Positions 8,381 to 17,045 of a DNA stretch of 64,000 nt are shown here, piece after piece. This stretch comes from Novosphingobium sp. IK01. Lineage in GTDB: Bacteria; Pseudomonadota; Alphaproteobacteria; Sphingomonadales; Sphingomonadaceae. The stretch is taken from NCBI RefSeq assembly GCF_033242265.1, contig NZ_BTFW01000001.1, forward strand, positions 434,001-498,000, given 5' to 3'. The stretch's first letter is position 1; the number at the start of each line of letters is the position of its first letter. A model generated the notes under the pieces. That model was given only the letters and a program-made list of their open reading frames with translations, was not told the origin of the DNA and did no database searches. The position numbers were made by a program, and so were the translations under genes.

Positions 8381-8773
8381 ATGGCGGTAATTTCCGGCGA
8401 CGGTATTTTCTCGCATGTCTTTATCGGCGCAAACGACGTGGCCGCTTCGGCGCGCTTCTACGATGCGGCACTGGGGGCGCTGGGGATCGGCAACCTGGGC
8501 CCGTTCGGCAATGGCTGGATCCTCTATGGCCGGGAAAAGCCGGCCTTCATCATCGCCCGTCCCGGCAATGGCGAACCGGCATCGAGCAATGGCATGACCA
8601 TCGGCTTTGCTGCGGCCAGCCCGGAACAGGTCGATGCGTTCCATGCCGCGGGCCTTGCCGCCGGTGGCACCGATGAAGGCGCGCCCGGACCGCGCAGCCA
8701 TCTTCCCGGCGCCTATGCCGCCTATCTGCGCGATCCGGCGGGCAACAAGGTGTGCACCTACACGTTCGTTTGA
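8381..8773 (+). CDS. VOC-superfamily (glyoxalase/bleomycin-resistance fold) protein
   Basis: 130 residues forming one VOC module pair: FSHVFIGANDVAASARFYDA at the start, WILYGREKPAFIIARP in the middle, and the closing strand AAYLRDPAGNKVCTYTF with the usual Glu-like position replaced by Thr/Tyr. Family members are metal-dependent lyases, isomerases or dioxygenases, or ligand-binding resistance proteins, so no reaction can be named. AGGAGAGG lies nearby upstream of the ATG at 8381, supporting this start over an in-frame ATG ten codons earlier. It is transcribed away from the LysR gene, 283 bases apart, a typical regulator-target arrangement. Confidence 0.78.
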   Translation: MAVISGDGIFSHVFIGANDVAASARFYDAALGALGIGNLGPFGNGWILYGREKPAFIIARPGNGEPASSNGMTIGFAAASPEQVDAFHAAGLAAGGTDEGAPGPRSHLPGAYAAYLRDPAGNKVCTYTFV

Positions 8774-8919
8774 TCGGGCGTCTGATTGCAACTGCGGGGC
8801 TCGGGATTTCATGAGCGCGAAAATGCCAGCCTGTTCAATGGCGCGCGTTCAATTGCGGTAGACCTTTTCCGTGCCCGCCATTACGGCCGTGACATGGAGA
8901 GGAAACCGGGATTGCGTTC

Positions 8920-11900
8920 ATGAGCCTTGGCCTCGCGGCGTTGCTTTCGCTCTGTCTGATCGCAGTGCTGTTCGCCGTTGCCGCTCTGGTCGAGGCGGGC
9001 ATGGCGCGCCAGATGCCTGCGCGCGCGTCCGGCAGCCGCCTGCGACACCGGGTCTATACGCTGGGCCTCGGCGTCTACTGTTCGAGCTGGACTTTCTATG
9101 GCGCGGCCGGAAGCGCGGTGCGCGAGGGGTGGAATTACCTTCCGATCTATCTGGCGCCCTGCCTGCTCCTGCTGTTCGCGCCCGGCTTTCTCCAGAAACT
9201 CGGTGATGCCGTCGACGAGGAAAAGGCGGCGACGATTTCCGACTTCATCGCCGCCCGTTTCGGGCACGATCCGGGCATGGCGCGGCTGGTCACGCTGACC
9301 GCGCTGTGCGGGATCGTGCCTTATGTGGCCTTGCAGTTGCGCTCGATCGGGATTGCCATCGCGTTGCTTTCCTCGCGCGATGTGGCCGGGCCGGTGATGA
9401 TCGTGGCGGCGGTCGGGCTCGGGCTTTTCGCGATCCTGTTCGGTGCGCGGCGCTATGAAGTGGCCGGGCGTACCGAAGGCCTGATGTTCTCGATTGCGCT
9501 GGAATCGACGATCAAGCTCGTGGCGCTCGTCATCATTGCCGGGGTCAGCCTGCGGGTTCTGGCCGATGCGCCCGCGCTGCGGGTGCAGCAGAGCCTGGCC
9601 CTGCTCGGCGAGCATTTCCGCCCGGCGGCGTTCTCCATCGATTTCGGAGTGATCCTGCTGGTCTCGGCCCTCGCGGTCGTTGTCCTGCCGCGCCAGTTCT
9701 TCATGGGGCTGGCGCAGGCGCGCGATCCGCACGACCTCCATCGCGCGCGCTTTGGCCTTGCGGCCTATATCGCCACGATGGCGGCCATGATCCTGCCGAT
9801 TGCGCTGGCCGGGCTTGTCGCGCTGCCGCGTGATGCCTTGCCCGATCTGTTCGTGCTGCGCATTCCCTTTGCCGGTCACATGGGCTGGCCGGTGATCGCG
9901 GCGCTGCTGGGGGGTATCAGTTCGGCGGCGGCGATGGTGATCGTGGATACGACCGCGCTGGCGATCATGGTGTCCAACGACCTGATTTTCCCGGCTGTCC
10001 TGCGCAGTGGCGGGGCCGAGGTCGACGATGGGAGCCTCGTCGGGCCGCAGGGCGGGCCAAAGGGCGGACATGTCGGACGGCAGATGATGGGGGTCCGGCG
10101 CCTCGCGATCATCGGGGTGGTCGGGGCTTCGCTGGCCTGGGCGCTGCTGTTGCCCGCGCGCAGTTCGCTTTCGTCGATCGGCCTGATCGCCTTTGCCGGG
10201 ATGGCCCAGTTCAGCCCGCATTTCCTGCTGGCGGTCTATGGCAAGGGCCGCGATCCGGTGGCTGGGCGGCTCAGCCTCGCGGCGGGGTTCTGCCTGTGGC
10301 TCTGGACGCTGGCCCTCCCGCCGATCCTGCCCGCGCCATGGCTGGCCGCCTTGCAGGCCACCCCGTTCGATCCGCTCCATCTGTTGTGGATCGGCCATGC
10401 CAGTCCTTTCGTTCACGGCGTTCTCTGGTCGCTCAGCGTGAATTGCGTGGTCCTGATCGTCGCGCACACCAGGCGCGAGGGGGGGCAGCGCGAGGGACGG
10501 CGCGAGCGTTTCCAGTTCGTGCGGGGCGCGCGCCATGTTCGCAACCAGGGTGAACTGGCGCAACTGACCGGGCGTTTCATCGGGGCCGAGCGGGCCGACG
10601 AGGCTTTTCCGCCCGCGCTCCACCATGCGAAAGTCGATCGCATCGCCGCGCGCCGGGCGCAGGATCTTATTGCGGGCGTCGTGGGCCCCTCTTCGGCGCG
10701 GGCGCTGGTCGCCTCGGCGCTGGCGGGGGGGCAGATGGGGCTCGACGATGTGACCCGGCTGCTCGACGAGGGCGTGCAGTCCTTGCGTTTTTCGCGCCAG
10801 TTGCTGGCAGCCTCGTTCGAGAACCTGCCCTCAGGGATCAGCGTGGTCGATTCCGAGCTCAATCTCGTGGCGTGGAATTCGCTCTACATCGAACTGTTTG
10901 GCTATCCGCCCGGTCTGGTGCGGGTGGGGGTGCCGATTGCCGATCTGATCCGCTTCAATATCGAACGGGGCGGCTTCCCTGGACCGATGGAAGAGCAGGT
11001 GGAGCGGCGACTGGCCCGCCTGCGCGCGCGCCAGTCCTATGTTTCCGAGCGTATCCGGCGCGACGGGCGGGTGATCAAGTCGGTCGGCGGGCCGATGCCC
11101 GGCGGCGGCTACCTGACTTCGTTCACCGATGTCACGCGCGAGGCGCAGATGCGCGGCGAACTCGAACACACGCTGGAGGAACTGGAAAGCCGCGTGGCCG
11201 CGCGGACCCGCGAACTGTCCGAGGCCAATCACCGCCTGGCCGAATCCACGCGCGACAAGACCCGTTTTCTGGCGGCTGCCAGCCACGATCTCCTGCAACC
11301 GCTTCATGCCGCAAGGCTGTTCCTTGCCGCGCTCGATCGCCAGTCGACCGAGGCCATGCGCCCGCTGGTGGGCCGGGTGGAGCGTGCCATCGGCGGGGCC
11401 GAGGCCCTGCTGCGCGCGCTGCTCGACATCTCGCGGCTCGATGCCGGGGGCATCCAGCCCCATCCCGAAGTGATCGCGCTGGGGCCGTTCCTGCGCGACG
11501 TGGCCGAAGGGGTGCGTCCGTTGGCCGAGGCCAAGGGGCTGCGTCTTGTCCTTGGGCCGCTGTTCGGGGCGGTGTGTACCGATGCCGGGCTGTTGCGCTC
11601 GGTCGTGCAGAATTTCCTGACCAATGCCGTGCGCTATACCGAGCAGGGCGGGGTCATCATCGGCGTGCGCCAGCGCGGGGCCAGCCTGCGCATCGACGTG
11701 ATCGATACCGGTGTCGGCATCCCGCCCGAGCAGCAGAAGGCCATTTTCACCGAATTCACGCGGCTCGGGGCGGTCGATACCGAAGGGCTGGGACTGGGTC
11801 TGGCGATGGTCGACAGGATCGCGCGGCTGCTCGACTTGCGCATCGAGCTGGCCTCGTGTCCTGGCCGGGGCAGCCGCTTTGGTGTCACGATTGCGTCGGT

Positions 11901-12345
11901 GTCTGTCCGGGACACGCAAATGGACGGGTGGATGCCGGCCATTGCCAGTGAACGGGCGGTGCGGGCCTTGCGCGTGCTGGTGGTCGACAACGATCCGCTG
12001 ATCATCGAGGCGAGCGGGGCTTTGCTGGCCAGCAAGGGCCATGCCATGCTGGCGGCACGCACCATCGCGGAAGCCGTGGCCAGCGCCCCCGAGGCCGATG
12101 CCGCCCTGATCGACTATGACCTCGACGATGGCGAGAACGGGCTCGACCTGATCGATACGCTGCGCGCCAGCTTGCCCAACCTGCCCATGGCGGTGATCAG
12201 CGCGACCCAGAACACCACGCTCAGGGCGCAGTTGCGCCAGCGCGGGGTTCCCTTCCATGCCAAGCCGGTCGAGCCTGCCGACCTCGACGACTTCCTCGCC
12301 CGGGTTTCGGAGCAGGTCTCAGATCGCGAGATCGAGGCCCAGTGA
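8920..12345 (+). CDS. Hybrid sensor histidine kinase with N-terminal sodium:solute-symporter domain
   Basis: 1141 residues. Residues 1 to about 520 hold some 12-13 membrane helices of the SSSF type (YTLGLGVYCSSWTFYGAAG, EEKAATISDFIAARFGHD), as in CbrA-type sensors. A PAS-7-like domain starts near 627 (LLAASFENLPSGISVVDSE) and ends with SFTDVTREAQM, then a coiled coil, a HisKA domain with H in ASHDLLQPLHAARLF near 787, a HATPase (NFLTNAVRYT, GLGLGLAMVDRIA), and a receiver from about 1012 with the acceptor Asp in ALIDYDLDDGENG near 1065. The kinase-PAS-REC half resembles NahK/ErcS'-type kinases that act in ethanol-oxidation control in Pseudomonas. Its 3' end overlaps the convergent LuxR-type regulator by 27 bases, its probable partner. 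Confidence 0.9.
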   Translation: MSLGLAALLSLCLIAVLFAVAALVEAGMARQMPARASGSRLRHRVYTLGLGVYCSSWTFYGAAGSAVREGWNYLPIYLAPCLLLLFAPGFLQKLGDAVDEEKAATISDFIAARFGHDPGMARLVTLTALCGIVPYVALQLRSIGIAIALLSSRDVAGPVMIVAAVGLGLFAILFGARRYEVAGRTEGLMFSIALESTIKLVALVIIAGVSLRVLADAPALRVQQSLALLGEHFRPAAFSIDFGVILLVSALAVVVLPRQFFMGLAQARDPHDLHRARFGLAAYIATMAAMILPIALAGLVALPRDALPDLFVLRIPFAGHMGWPVIAALLGGISSAAAMVIVDTTALAIMVSNDLIFPAVLRSGGAEVDDGSLVGPQGGPKGGHVGRQMMGVRRLAIIGVVGASLAWALLLPARSSLSSIGLIAFAGMAQFSPHFLLAVYGKGRDPVAGRLSLAAGFCLWLWTLALPPILPAPWLAALQATPFDPLHLLWIGHASPFVHGVLWSLSVNCVVLIVAHTRREGGQREGRRERFQFVRGARHVRNQGELAQLTGRFIGAERADEAFPPALHHAKVDRIAARRAQDLIAGVVGPSSARALVASALAGGQMGLDDVTRLLDEGVQSLRFSRQLLAASFENLPSGISVVDSELNLVAWNSLYIELFGYPPGLVRVGVPIADLIRFNIERGGFPGPMEEQVERRLARLRARQSYVSERIRRDGRVIKSVGGPMPGGGYLTSFTDVTREAQMRGELEHTLEELESRVAARTRELSEANHRLAESTRDKTRFLAAASHDLLQPLHAARLFLAALDRQSTEAMRPLVGRVERAIGGAEALLRALLDISRLDAGGIQPHPEVIALGPFLRDVAEGVRPLAEAKGLRLVLGPLFGAVCTDAGLLRSVVQNFLTNAVRYTEQGGVIIGVRQRGASLRIDVIDTGVGIPPEQQKAIFTEFTRLGAVDTEGLGLGLAMVDRIARLLDLRIELASCPGRGSRFGVTIASVSVRDTQMDGWMPAIASERAVRALRVLVVDNDPLIIEASGALLASKGHAMLAARTIAEAVASAPEADAALIDYDLDDGENGLDLIDTLRASLPNLPMAVISATQNTTLRAQLRQRGVPFHAKPVEPADLDDFLARVSEQVSDREIEAQ

Positions 12346-12978
12346 GCGGGCGGCAAGGGCCGCCTGGGTGCGGTTCTGCACGTCGAGCTTGCGCATGATG
12401 GCGGTCATGTGCGCCTTCACGGTCGCCGCGCTCATGCCAAGGTCGTAGGCGATCTGCTTGTTCAGCTTGCCTTCCAGAACGGCCAGCAGAACCTTGAGTT
12501 GTGTCGGCGTGAGCCCGGCCACCGTACCGCGCACCCGTTCGACCGGGCTGGGCGAGGATTGCGCCTTGAGGGCTGCGGCATCTTGTCCGCCACCGGCCTT
12601 GCCCCCGGCGGGGTCCAGCGCGGCGCGGATCGCTGCCTCGATCTGGGGCAGATCGGCATCCTTGCGCAGGAAGCCGACCGCGCCGAAGGCCCGCGCCTCG
12701 TCGGCAGCATTGGCATTGTCGGCCCCCGAAACGACCAGGATCGGAACGGCGGGACGCTCGGCATGGAGAAGGGCAATGCCCGAATAGCCGACCGCGCCGG
12801 GCATCTTGAGGTCGAGCGTGATGAGCGAGAGATCGGGCGTGTCGGCAGCGAGCCGCGAGGCCGCGGCGAGGGTCCCGGCCTCCATGATGCGTGCTTCGGG
12901 GATGATCGTTGCCAAAGCCATCGCCAGGGCCTGTCGGAACAGGGGGTGGTCATCGGCGATGAGGACAGTGGGATTCAA
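12319..12978 (-). CDS. LuxR/NarL-family response regulator
   Basis: 219 residues from a TTG at 12978. Receiver domain: PTVLIADDHPLFRQALAMAL supplies the acidic pocket, SLITLDLKMPG the phosphoacceptor Asp, and GFLRKDADL the conserved Lys. A linker near 130-150 leads to a GerE helix-turn-helix: GLTPTQLKVLLAVLEGKLNK and LGMSAATVKAHMTAIMRKL. I prefer the TTG because AAGAGG lies about nine bases before it and it opens directly into the first strand; an in-frame GTG at 13026 has no visible ribosome-binding site. AgmR/ErbR-like regulators of quinoprotein alcohol dehydrogenases are the closest analogy by context. It converges with the hybrid kinase gene and overlaps its tail by 27 bases. Confidence 0.87.
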   Translation of the reverse strand: MNPTVLIADDHPLFRQALAMALATIIPEARIMEAGTLAAASRLAADTPDLSLITLDLKMPGAVGYSGIALLHAERPAVPILVVSGADNANAADEARAFGAVGFLRKDADLPQIEAAIRAALDPAGGKAGGGQDAAALKAQSSPSPVERVRGTVAGLTPTQLKVLLAVLEGKLNKQIAYDLGMSAATVKAHMTAIMRKLDVQNRTQAALAARSLGLDLAI

Positions 12979-13216
12979 GGTCTCTGCCTCTTGTCGTGCG
13001 GGACGCCTTTGTGCGCCTTTCAGCACGGAAAATCACCGGAAACGATACCGTCCCGGATGGTGTTGTCAGGAAAACCCTCGTTATTGTCGGTTGCCGGGAT
13101 CGGCAAGGGCAAAACACGCCTGAAATCAATTGCATTTCTGCTGTTGCGAGGCGGGATCAGGAATATTTTCCGGGTTGGTATCGCGCGGAAGCATCGCGTC
13201 CGCTCCCCGGAAGGCG

Positions 13217-13233
13217 ATTTTTCCGGGAAAAAT
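13217..13233. promoter_or_regulatory. Perfect palindrome, operator-like
   Basis: ATTTTTCC at 13217-13224 and its exact reverse complement GGAAAAAT at 13226-13233 flank a single G. A related half site, TATTTTCCGGG, lies about 50 bases to the left. The position between divergent genes, about 190 bases before the porin start, suggests a regulator-binding site. I see no T-run or loop that would make it a terminator. The factor is unknown. Confidence 0.4.
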
Positions 13234-13310
13234 GGCCTGAAGGATGCCGTTGGATGGATTTCAATTTTGAAAAGGCCCGCAAAAAAATAGAATGATTATA
13301 TGGATATGGA

Positions 13311-13331
13311 TATATAGACCAAAGTCGTAGA
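13311..13331 (+). repeat. 21-base direct repeat upstream of porin 1
   Basis: The stretch containing ATATAGACCAAAGTCGTAG is identical in 21 consecutive bases to 15312-15332. In both places it ends 91-94 bases before the ATG of a DcaP-like porin, and the surrounding bases have diverged. It may be the core promoter with start region, or an operator common to both genes. Confidence 0.7.
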
Positions 13332-13387
13332 TATCGGATTCTGCTCCTGTTATCCCCCCGGCGCGCCTGGCGCGAATGTACGGACAC

Positions 13388-13405
13388 GCCTCCCGAAACG
13401 GAGGC
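13388..13405 (+). promoter_or_regulatory. Leader hairpin and AGGATCTG box of porin 1
   Basis: GCCTCC at 13388-13393 pairs with GGAGGC at 13400-13405 across a six-base loop. It is followed by AGGATCTG at 13415-13422, directly abutting the ATG at 13423, which contains the ribosome-binding site. The same order (hairpin with different bases, then AGGATCTG) recurs before porin 2 and before the MFS gene. The hairpin may modulate translation or mRNA stability. Confidence 0.45.
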
Positions 13406-13422
13406 ATGAATAAGAGGATCTG

Positions 13423-15075
13423 ATGATACTTTGGTATCTGCGCAACACGACTGCCCTTTTGACAGCCGCAGCAATGGTCGTTCCGACCGCAGGCATGGCG
13501 CATCCGGTTCATCATCGTATCCACCGCACCCGTCGCACCCGCGACACCCGCGATACCCATGAAGCGGAACTGGAGGTTCGCCTGCAAAAGCTCGAGGACG
13601 AAGTGTCCGCATTGCGTGGCGCGCTCAAGGCGGCTAGGGTCGAACAGGCCGCTGCCAGCCCGGTGGATGTCCCTGCGCCAATGGCCGCCCCTGTTGTGAC
13701 GGCTCAGGCTGCCACCAGCCGGGCGGATACGCCCGCGCTGACCAGGCCTTCCGTTTCGGCAACTCGGGTTGCTGCTGCCGAGCAGGGCGCCGCCATCGCG
13801 CGGGCTGAAGCGGCGGCTGTGACCCGCGTGGCTGATGCGGACATGCAGCAGGATGCCGAGCCTCGGCAGGCATCCGGTGCCGGGGCCGGAAATCCCCGCA
13901 AACTGGGATTCCATTCCGGCAATTCCAGCGTGACCCTGTCGGGCTATGTCAAATTTCTGGCAGGCAGCGGGCGCTACAATGGCGGAAACATCGAGACCAA
14001 CAGCTTTGGCCGCGACATCTATCTGCCGCAGACGCTGCCGCTTTATAATCCGGCGGCGCCTGCCTCGCCTACGCAAGTCACCGATTTCAACGCCAAGCAG
14101 ACGCGTTTCTGGGTGGATGCGGAGACCAAGCTGGGGCGCCATTCGCTCAAGGCCTATATCGAGCTGGACTTCCAGGCTGCTCCCGGTACGCCGATGGCGT
14201 CGGGGCAGGGGACGCAGCGCACGACCAACGCCTATGACCTGGCGATGCGCCGTGCGTTCATCCAGTTTGACCGCTGGACGGTGGGCCAGGACTTTACCAA
14301 CTTCGAGAATGTCGCGACCTTGCCGGAAAGTACGGACTATATTGGTGGTGTCGACGGCCTGATCTTCGTGCGTCAGCCGCAGATCAGGTATGCGCTGCCG
14401 GTGCTCAAGAACACCAGGCTTTATGTTGCGGTCGAAAACCCGGAAACGGCTTCGTCCACGACTGGCCACGCCCAGTTGATCGAGAATGGCGAAGACCATG
14501 CGCCCGATGCGACCGCGCGTCTGGAATATACCGGTGGGTTCGGTTTCCTCAATCTGGCGACAATCTGGCGCCAGTTGCGGGTCGACAATGCCTTGAGCGG
14601 CGCGAACCACATCTACGATTCCCGCCTGGGCTGGGGCGTGAGCGCGCAGGGCAAGGTTTTCCTTGGCGCATCCCATCGCAGCGATGTCCGTTTTCAGGCG
14701 ACTTATGGCAGTGGCCTTGGCCGCTATCTGGGCCTGAACTTCAGCCCTGATGCGGTGCTCAACACCGGCGGAAAGCTGAGTGGGGTCCGCAATATCGCGC
14801 TCTTTGGAGCCGCCCATATCGGTCTCGACAAGCAATGGCGGCTCAACTTTATCGGCAGTTGGCAGAAGGTGGACTACGCCGGTGACCTTGATCGTTCGGA
14901 TCTGGGGATCGGTATGTTCAACCGGCAGGCCTGGAGTGCGGCAGCCAACGTCTTCTATTCGCCGGTTGATAAAGTCGACGTGGGCCTTGAATACCGCCGG
15001 GGCAACCGCGAGGTTGTCAGTGGGCTGGATGGTCACGTCGACAAGTTTGAATTTATGGCAAAATATAGCTTCTGA
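13423..15075 (+). CDS. DcaP-like trimeric outer-membrane porin, copy 1
   Basis: 550 residues. Signal peptide ending MAHP at about 26, a His/Arg-rich stretch, then a coiled coil (EAELEVRLQKLEDEVSALRG, about 47-70) followed by an Ala-rich linker. The beta-barrel starts near residue 165 with NSSVTLSGYVKFLAGSGRYN and ends with an aromatic residue (FEFMAKYSF), as outer-membrane proteins do. FGRDIYLPQTLPLYN and GQDFTNFENVATLPESTDYIG are typical DcaP-family stretches. Relatives in Acinetobacter take up dicarboxylates and other negatively charged molecules. The protein is close to its neighbour at 15427; the largest difference is in the linker, where this copy has about 30 additional residues. A strong terminator follows. 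Confidence 0.87.
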   Translation: MILWYLRNTTALLTAAAMVVPTAGMAHPVHHRIHRTRRTRDTRDTHEAELEVRLQKLEDEVSALRGALKAARVEQAAASPVDVPAPMAAPVVTAQAATSRADTPALTRPSVSATRVAAAEQGAAIARAEAAAVTRVADADMQQDAEPRQASGAGAGNPRKLGFHSGNSSVTLSGYVKFLAGSGRYNGGNIETNSFGRDIYLPQTLPLYNPAAPASPTQVTDFNAKQTRFWVDAETKLGRHSLKAYIELDFQAAPGTPMASGQGTQRTTNAYDLAMRRAFIQFDRWTVGQDFTNFENVATLPESTDYIGGVDGLIFVRQPQIRYALPVLKNTRLYVAVENPETASSTTGHAQLIENGEDHAPDATARLEYTGGFGFLNLATIWRQLRVDNALSGANHIYDSRLGWGVSAQGKVFLGASHRSDVRFQATYGSGLGRYLGLNFSPDAVLNTGGKLSGVRNIALFGAAHIGLDKQWRLNFIGSWQKVDYAGDLDRSDLGIGMFNRQAWSAAANVFYSPVDKVDVGLEYRRGNREVVSGLDGHVDKFEFMAKYSF

Positions 15076-15125
15076 GAGCGGGCGCGGGCTTTGGTCCGCG
15101 CTCCCTATTTGCCAGCCAATGAAAA

Positions 15126-15159
15126 CCCGCCCTCTCATGGAAGGGGGCGGGATATTTTT
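15126..15159 (+). terminator. Rho-independent terminator after porin 1
   Basis: A stem of ten pairs, 15126-15135 with 15142-15151 (one G-T pair), closes a six-base loop and is followed by ATATTTTT. It lies 51 bases after the porin stop codon. Confidence 0.8.
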
Positions 15160-15311
15160 CGGCCCATCCATGCCGGGGGCGCATCACGGGGCCGGTCCAG
15201 CCCCATACTGACCCGGCCCCAGCACATTGTGGCTCGATGGCCGGTTCGCCCGTTATGAATACACCCTCTCCTGGGCTTGACACTGTTTTGCCAGAGTCGA
15301 GAGGAGAGTCG

Positions 15312-15332
15312 TATATAGACCAAAGTCGTAGA
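15312..15332 (+). repeat. 21-base direct repeat upstream of porin 2
   Basis: Exact copy of 13311-13331, at almost the same distance from its start codon (94 bases). The preservation of this block while flanking sequence differs argues that it was kept by selection after the porin duplication. Confidence 0.7.
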
Positions 15333-15390
15333 GTTAAGACCTATCTCCCGCTGGTTGCCAAGCCCTGCTGACGCGAATGTGCAGACACAG

Positions 15391-15404
15391 TGTCTCACGA
15401 GACA
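15391..15404 (+). promoter_or_regulatory. Leader hairpin and AGGATCTG box of porin 2
   Basis: TGTCT at 15391-15395 pairs with AGACA at 15400-15404 around CACG. AGGATCTG at 15419-15426 abuts the ATG. The stem bases differ completely from those before porin 1, but the position and the box are the same, so structure rather than sequence seems conserved. Confidence 0.4.
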
Positions 15405-15426
15405 GACACATGCATGAGAGGATCTG

Positions 15427-16992
15427 ATGGTGCTTTGGCATCTGCGCAACACGACTGCCCTTTTGACAGCCGCGGCCATGGTCGTCCCGACCGTTGGCAT
15501 GGCGCGCCCGGTTCATCACGCTGCCCGCAACAGCCATGAGGCGGAACTCGAAGCCCGTCTGCAAAAGCTTGAGGACGAAGTATCCGAATTGCGTGGCGCG
15601 CTCAAGGCTGCCAGGGCCGAGCAGGCCTCTGCCAGCCCGACGGGTGCTCAGGCGCCGGTCGTCGCCCCCGTTTCGTCGGCCCAGTTCGCCGCGGTCCAGC
15701 AGGACGCCGCCGCCGCGCGGGCCGAGGCCGTTGCCGCCACCCGCATGGCCGAAGAAGCGACCCAGCGCAGCGCCGAGACCCAGAAGAAGTTCGACACCCT
15801 GGCCGAGGCGGCCCCCAAACAGGGTTTCCGTTCGGGCAACTCGAACGTGATCCTGTCGGGCTATATCAAGCTTCAGGCGAGCACCGCGCGCTACAATGGC
15901 GGGGATGTCCCGACCAATACCCTGGGCCGCGACCTCTATCTGCCGCAGTCGGTGCCGCTCTATAACCCGGCAGCACCTGCCTCGCCCACGCGTGTTACCG
16001 ATTTCAGCGCCAAGCAGACCCGTTTCTGGGTGGACGCGAACACCAAGCTGGGGCGCCACGCGCTCAAGGCCTATATCGAGTTCGACTTTCAGGCCGCTCC
16101 GGGTACGCCGATGGCTCTGGGGCAGGGGACGCAGCGCACGACCAACGCCTATGACCTGGCTATGCGTCGCGCGTTCATCCAGTTCGACCGCTGGACGCTC
16201 GGTCAGGACCTGACCAACTTCGAGAATGTCGCGACCTTGCCGGAAAGCACCGACTATGTCGGGGGCGTCGATGGTCTGATCTTCGTGCGCCAGCCGCTGA
16301 TCAAGTATGCGCTGCCGGTGTTCAAGAACACCAAGCTCTATCTTGCGGTCGAGAACCCCGAAACGGCTTCGGCCACGGTCGGCAATGCCGGGCTGATCGA
16401 GAACGGCCAGGATCATGCGCCCGACGCGACCGCGCGTCTGGAATATACCAGTTCGTTCGGCTTCCTCGATCTGGCGACGATCTGGCGCCAGTTGCGGGTC
16501 GACAACGCTCTGGGTGGCGCGCACCACATTTACGACTCCCGTCTGGGCTGGGGTGTGAGCGCGCAGGGCAAGATATTCCTGGGGGCTTCGCATCTCAGCG
16601 ACATCCGCTTCCAGGCGACCTATGGTGAAGGCATCGGGCGTTACATGGGCCTGAACTTCAGCCCCGACGCGGTGTTGAAGGCCGACGGTGATCTGGGCGC
16701 GGTTCGCAATATCGGGCTCTACGGGGCTGCCCATATCGGGTTCGACAAGCAATGGCGGATCAACCTGATTGGCAGCTGGCAGAAGGTGAATTACGCCGGT
16801 GACATCGACCACTCGGCGCTGGGGGTCGGCACGTTCAACCGGTCGGCCTGGAGCGCGGCGGCCAACCTGTTCTATTCGCCGGTCAGCAACGTCGATCTGG
16901 GTGTCGAATATCGCCACGGCAATCGCGAGATTGTCAATGGGCTGAATGGTCATGTCGACAAGCTCGACTTTGCCGCAAAGTATAGTTTCTGA
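15427..16992 (+). CDS. DcaP-like trimeric outer-membrane porin, copy 2
   Basis: 521 residues with the same plan as copy 1: signal peptide to about residue 26, coiled coil EAELEARLQKLEDEVSELRG, Ala-rich linker, then a beta-barrel from NSNVILSGYIKLQAS to the terminal aromatic LDFAAKYSF. Long stretches are identical to copy 1 (for example PLYNPAAPASPT, FIQFDRWT, LNFSPDAVL), so this is a tandem duplication. Here the Ala-rich segment after the coiled coil (AARAEAVAATRMAEEATQRS) reads as a longer regular helix. Likely function is passive uptake of small acidic solutes; the MFS gene downstream may take the same compound across the inner membrane. Confidence 0.88.
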   Translation: MVLWHLRNTTALLTAAAMVVPTVGMARPVHHAARNSHEAELEARLQKLEDEVSELRGALKAARAEQASASPTGAQAPVVAPVSSAQFAAVQQDAAAARAEAVAATRMAEEATQRSAETQKKFDTLAEAAPKQGFRSGNSNVILSGYIKLQASTARYNGGDVPTNTLGRDLYLPQSVPLYNPAAPASPTRVTDFSAKQTRFWVDANTKLGRHALKAYIEFDFQAAPGTPMALGQGTQRTTNAYDLAMRRAFIQFDRWTLGQDLTNFENVATLPESTDYVGGVDGLIFVRQPLIKYALPVFKNTKLYLAVENPETASATVGNAGLIENGQDHAPDATARLEYTSSFGFLDLATIWRQLRVDNALGGAHHIYDSRLGWGVSAQGKIFLGASHLSDIRFQATYGEGIGRYMGLNFSPDAVLKADGDLGAVRNIGLYGAAHIGFDKQWRINLIGSWQKVNYAGDIDHSALGVGTFNRSAWSAAANLFYSPVSNVDLGVEYRHGNREIVNGLNGHVDKLDFAAKYSF

Positions 16993-17045
16993 TCCCTGTC
17001 GCCAGCCCTGGCTGGCGACATCGACAAAATGAATAATGATAATCT

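Larger units (their letters stand above)
12979..13422. other. Divergent intergenic region between the response regulator and the first porin
   Basis: About 440 bases with no gene I can support. It carries a perfect palindrome (13217-13233), a second partial copy of the same theme (AATATTTTCCGGG at about 13162-13174), a strongly AT-rich stretch at about 13260-13315, the 21-base repeat shared with the second porin (13311-13331) and a leader hairpin (13388-13405). It should contain the promoters of both flanking genes. Confidence 0.6.
15076..15426. other. Region between the two porins
   Basis: 351 bases without a gene. From left to right: a rho-independent terminator (15126-15159), about 150 bases without recognisable features, the 21-base repeat shared with porin 1 (15312-15332), and the leader hairpin with AGGATCTG box of porin 2. 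Porin 2 is therefore separately terminated from porin 1 and probably has its own promoter. Confidence 0.65.

Noticed and set aside
15427..16992. Second porin as an assembly duplicate of the first
   Set aside because: The copies differ by many substitutions and a large linker difference, and their leaders and terminators are distinct.
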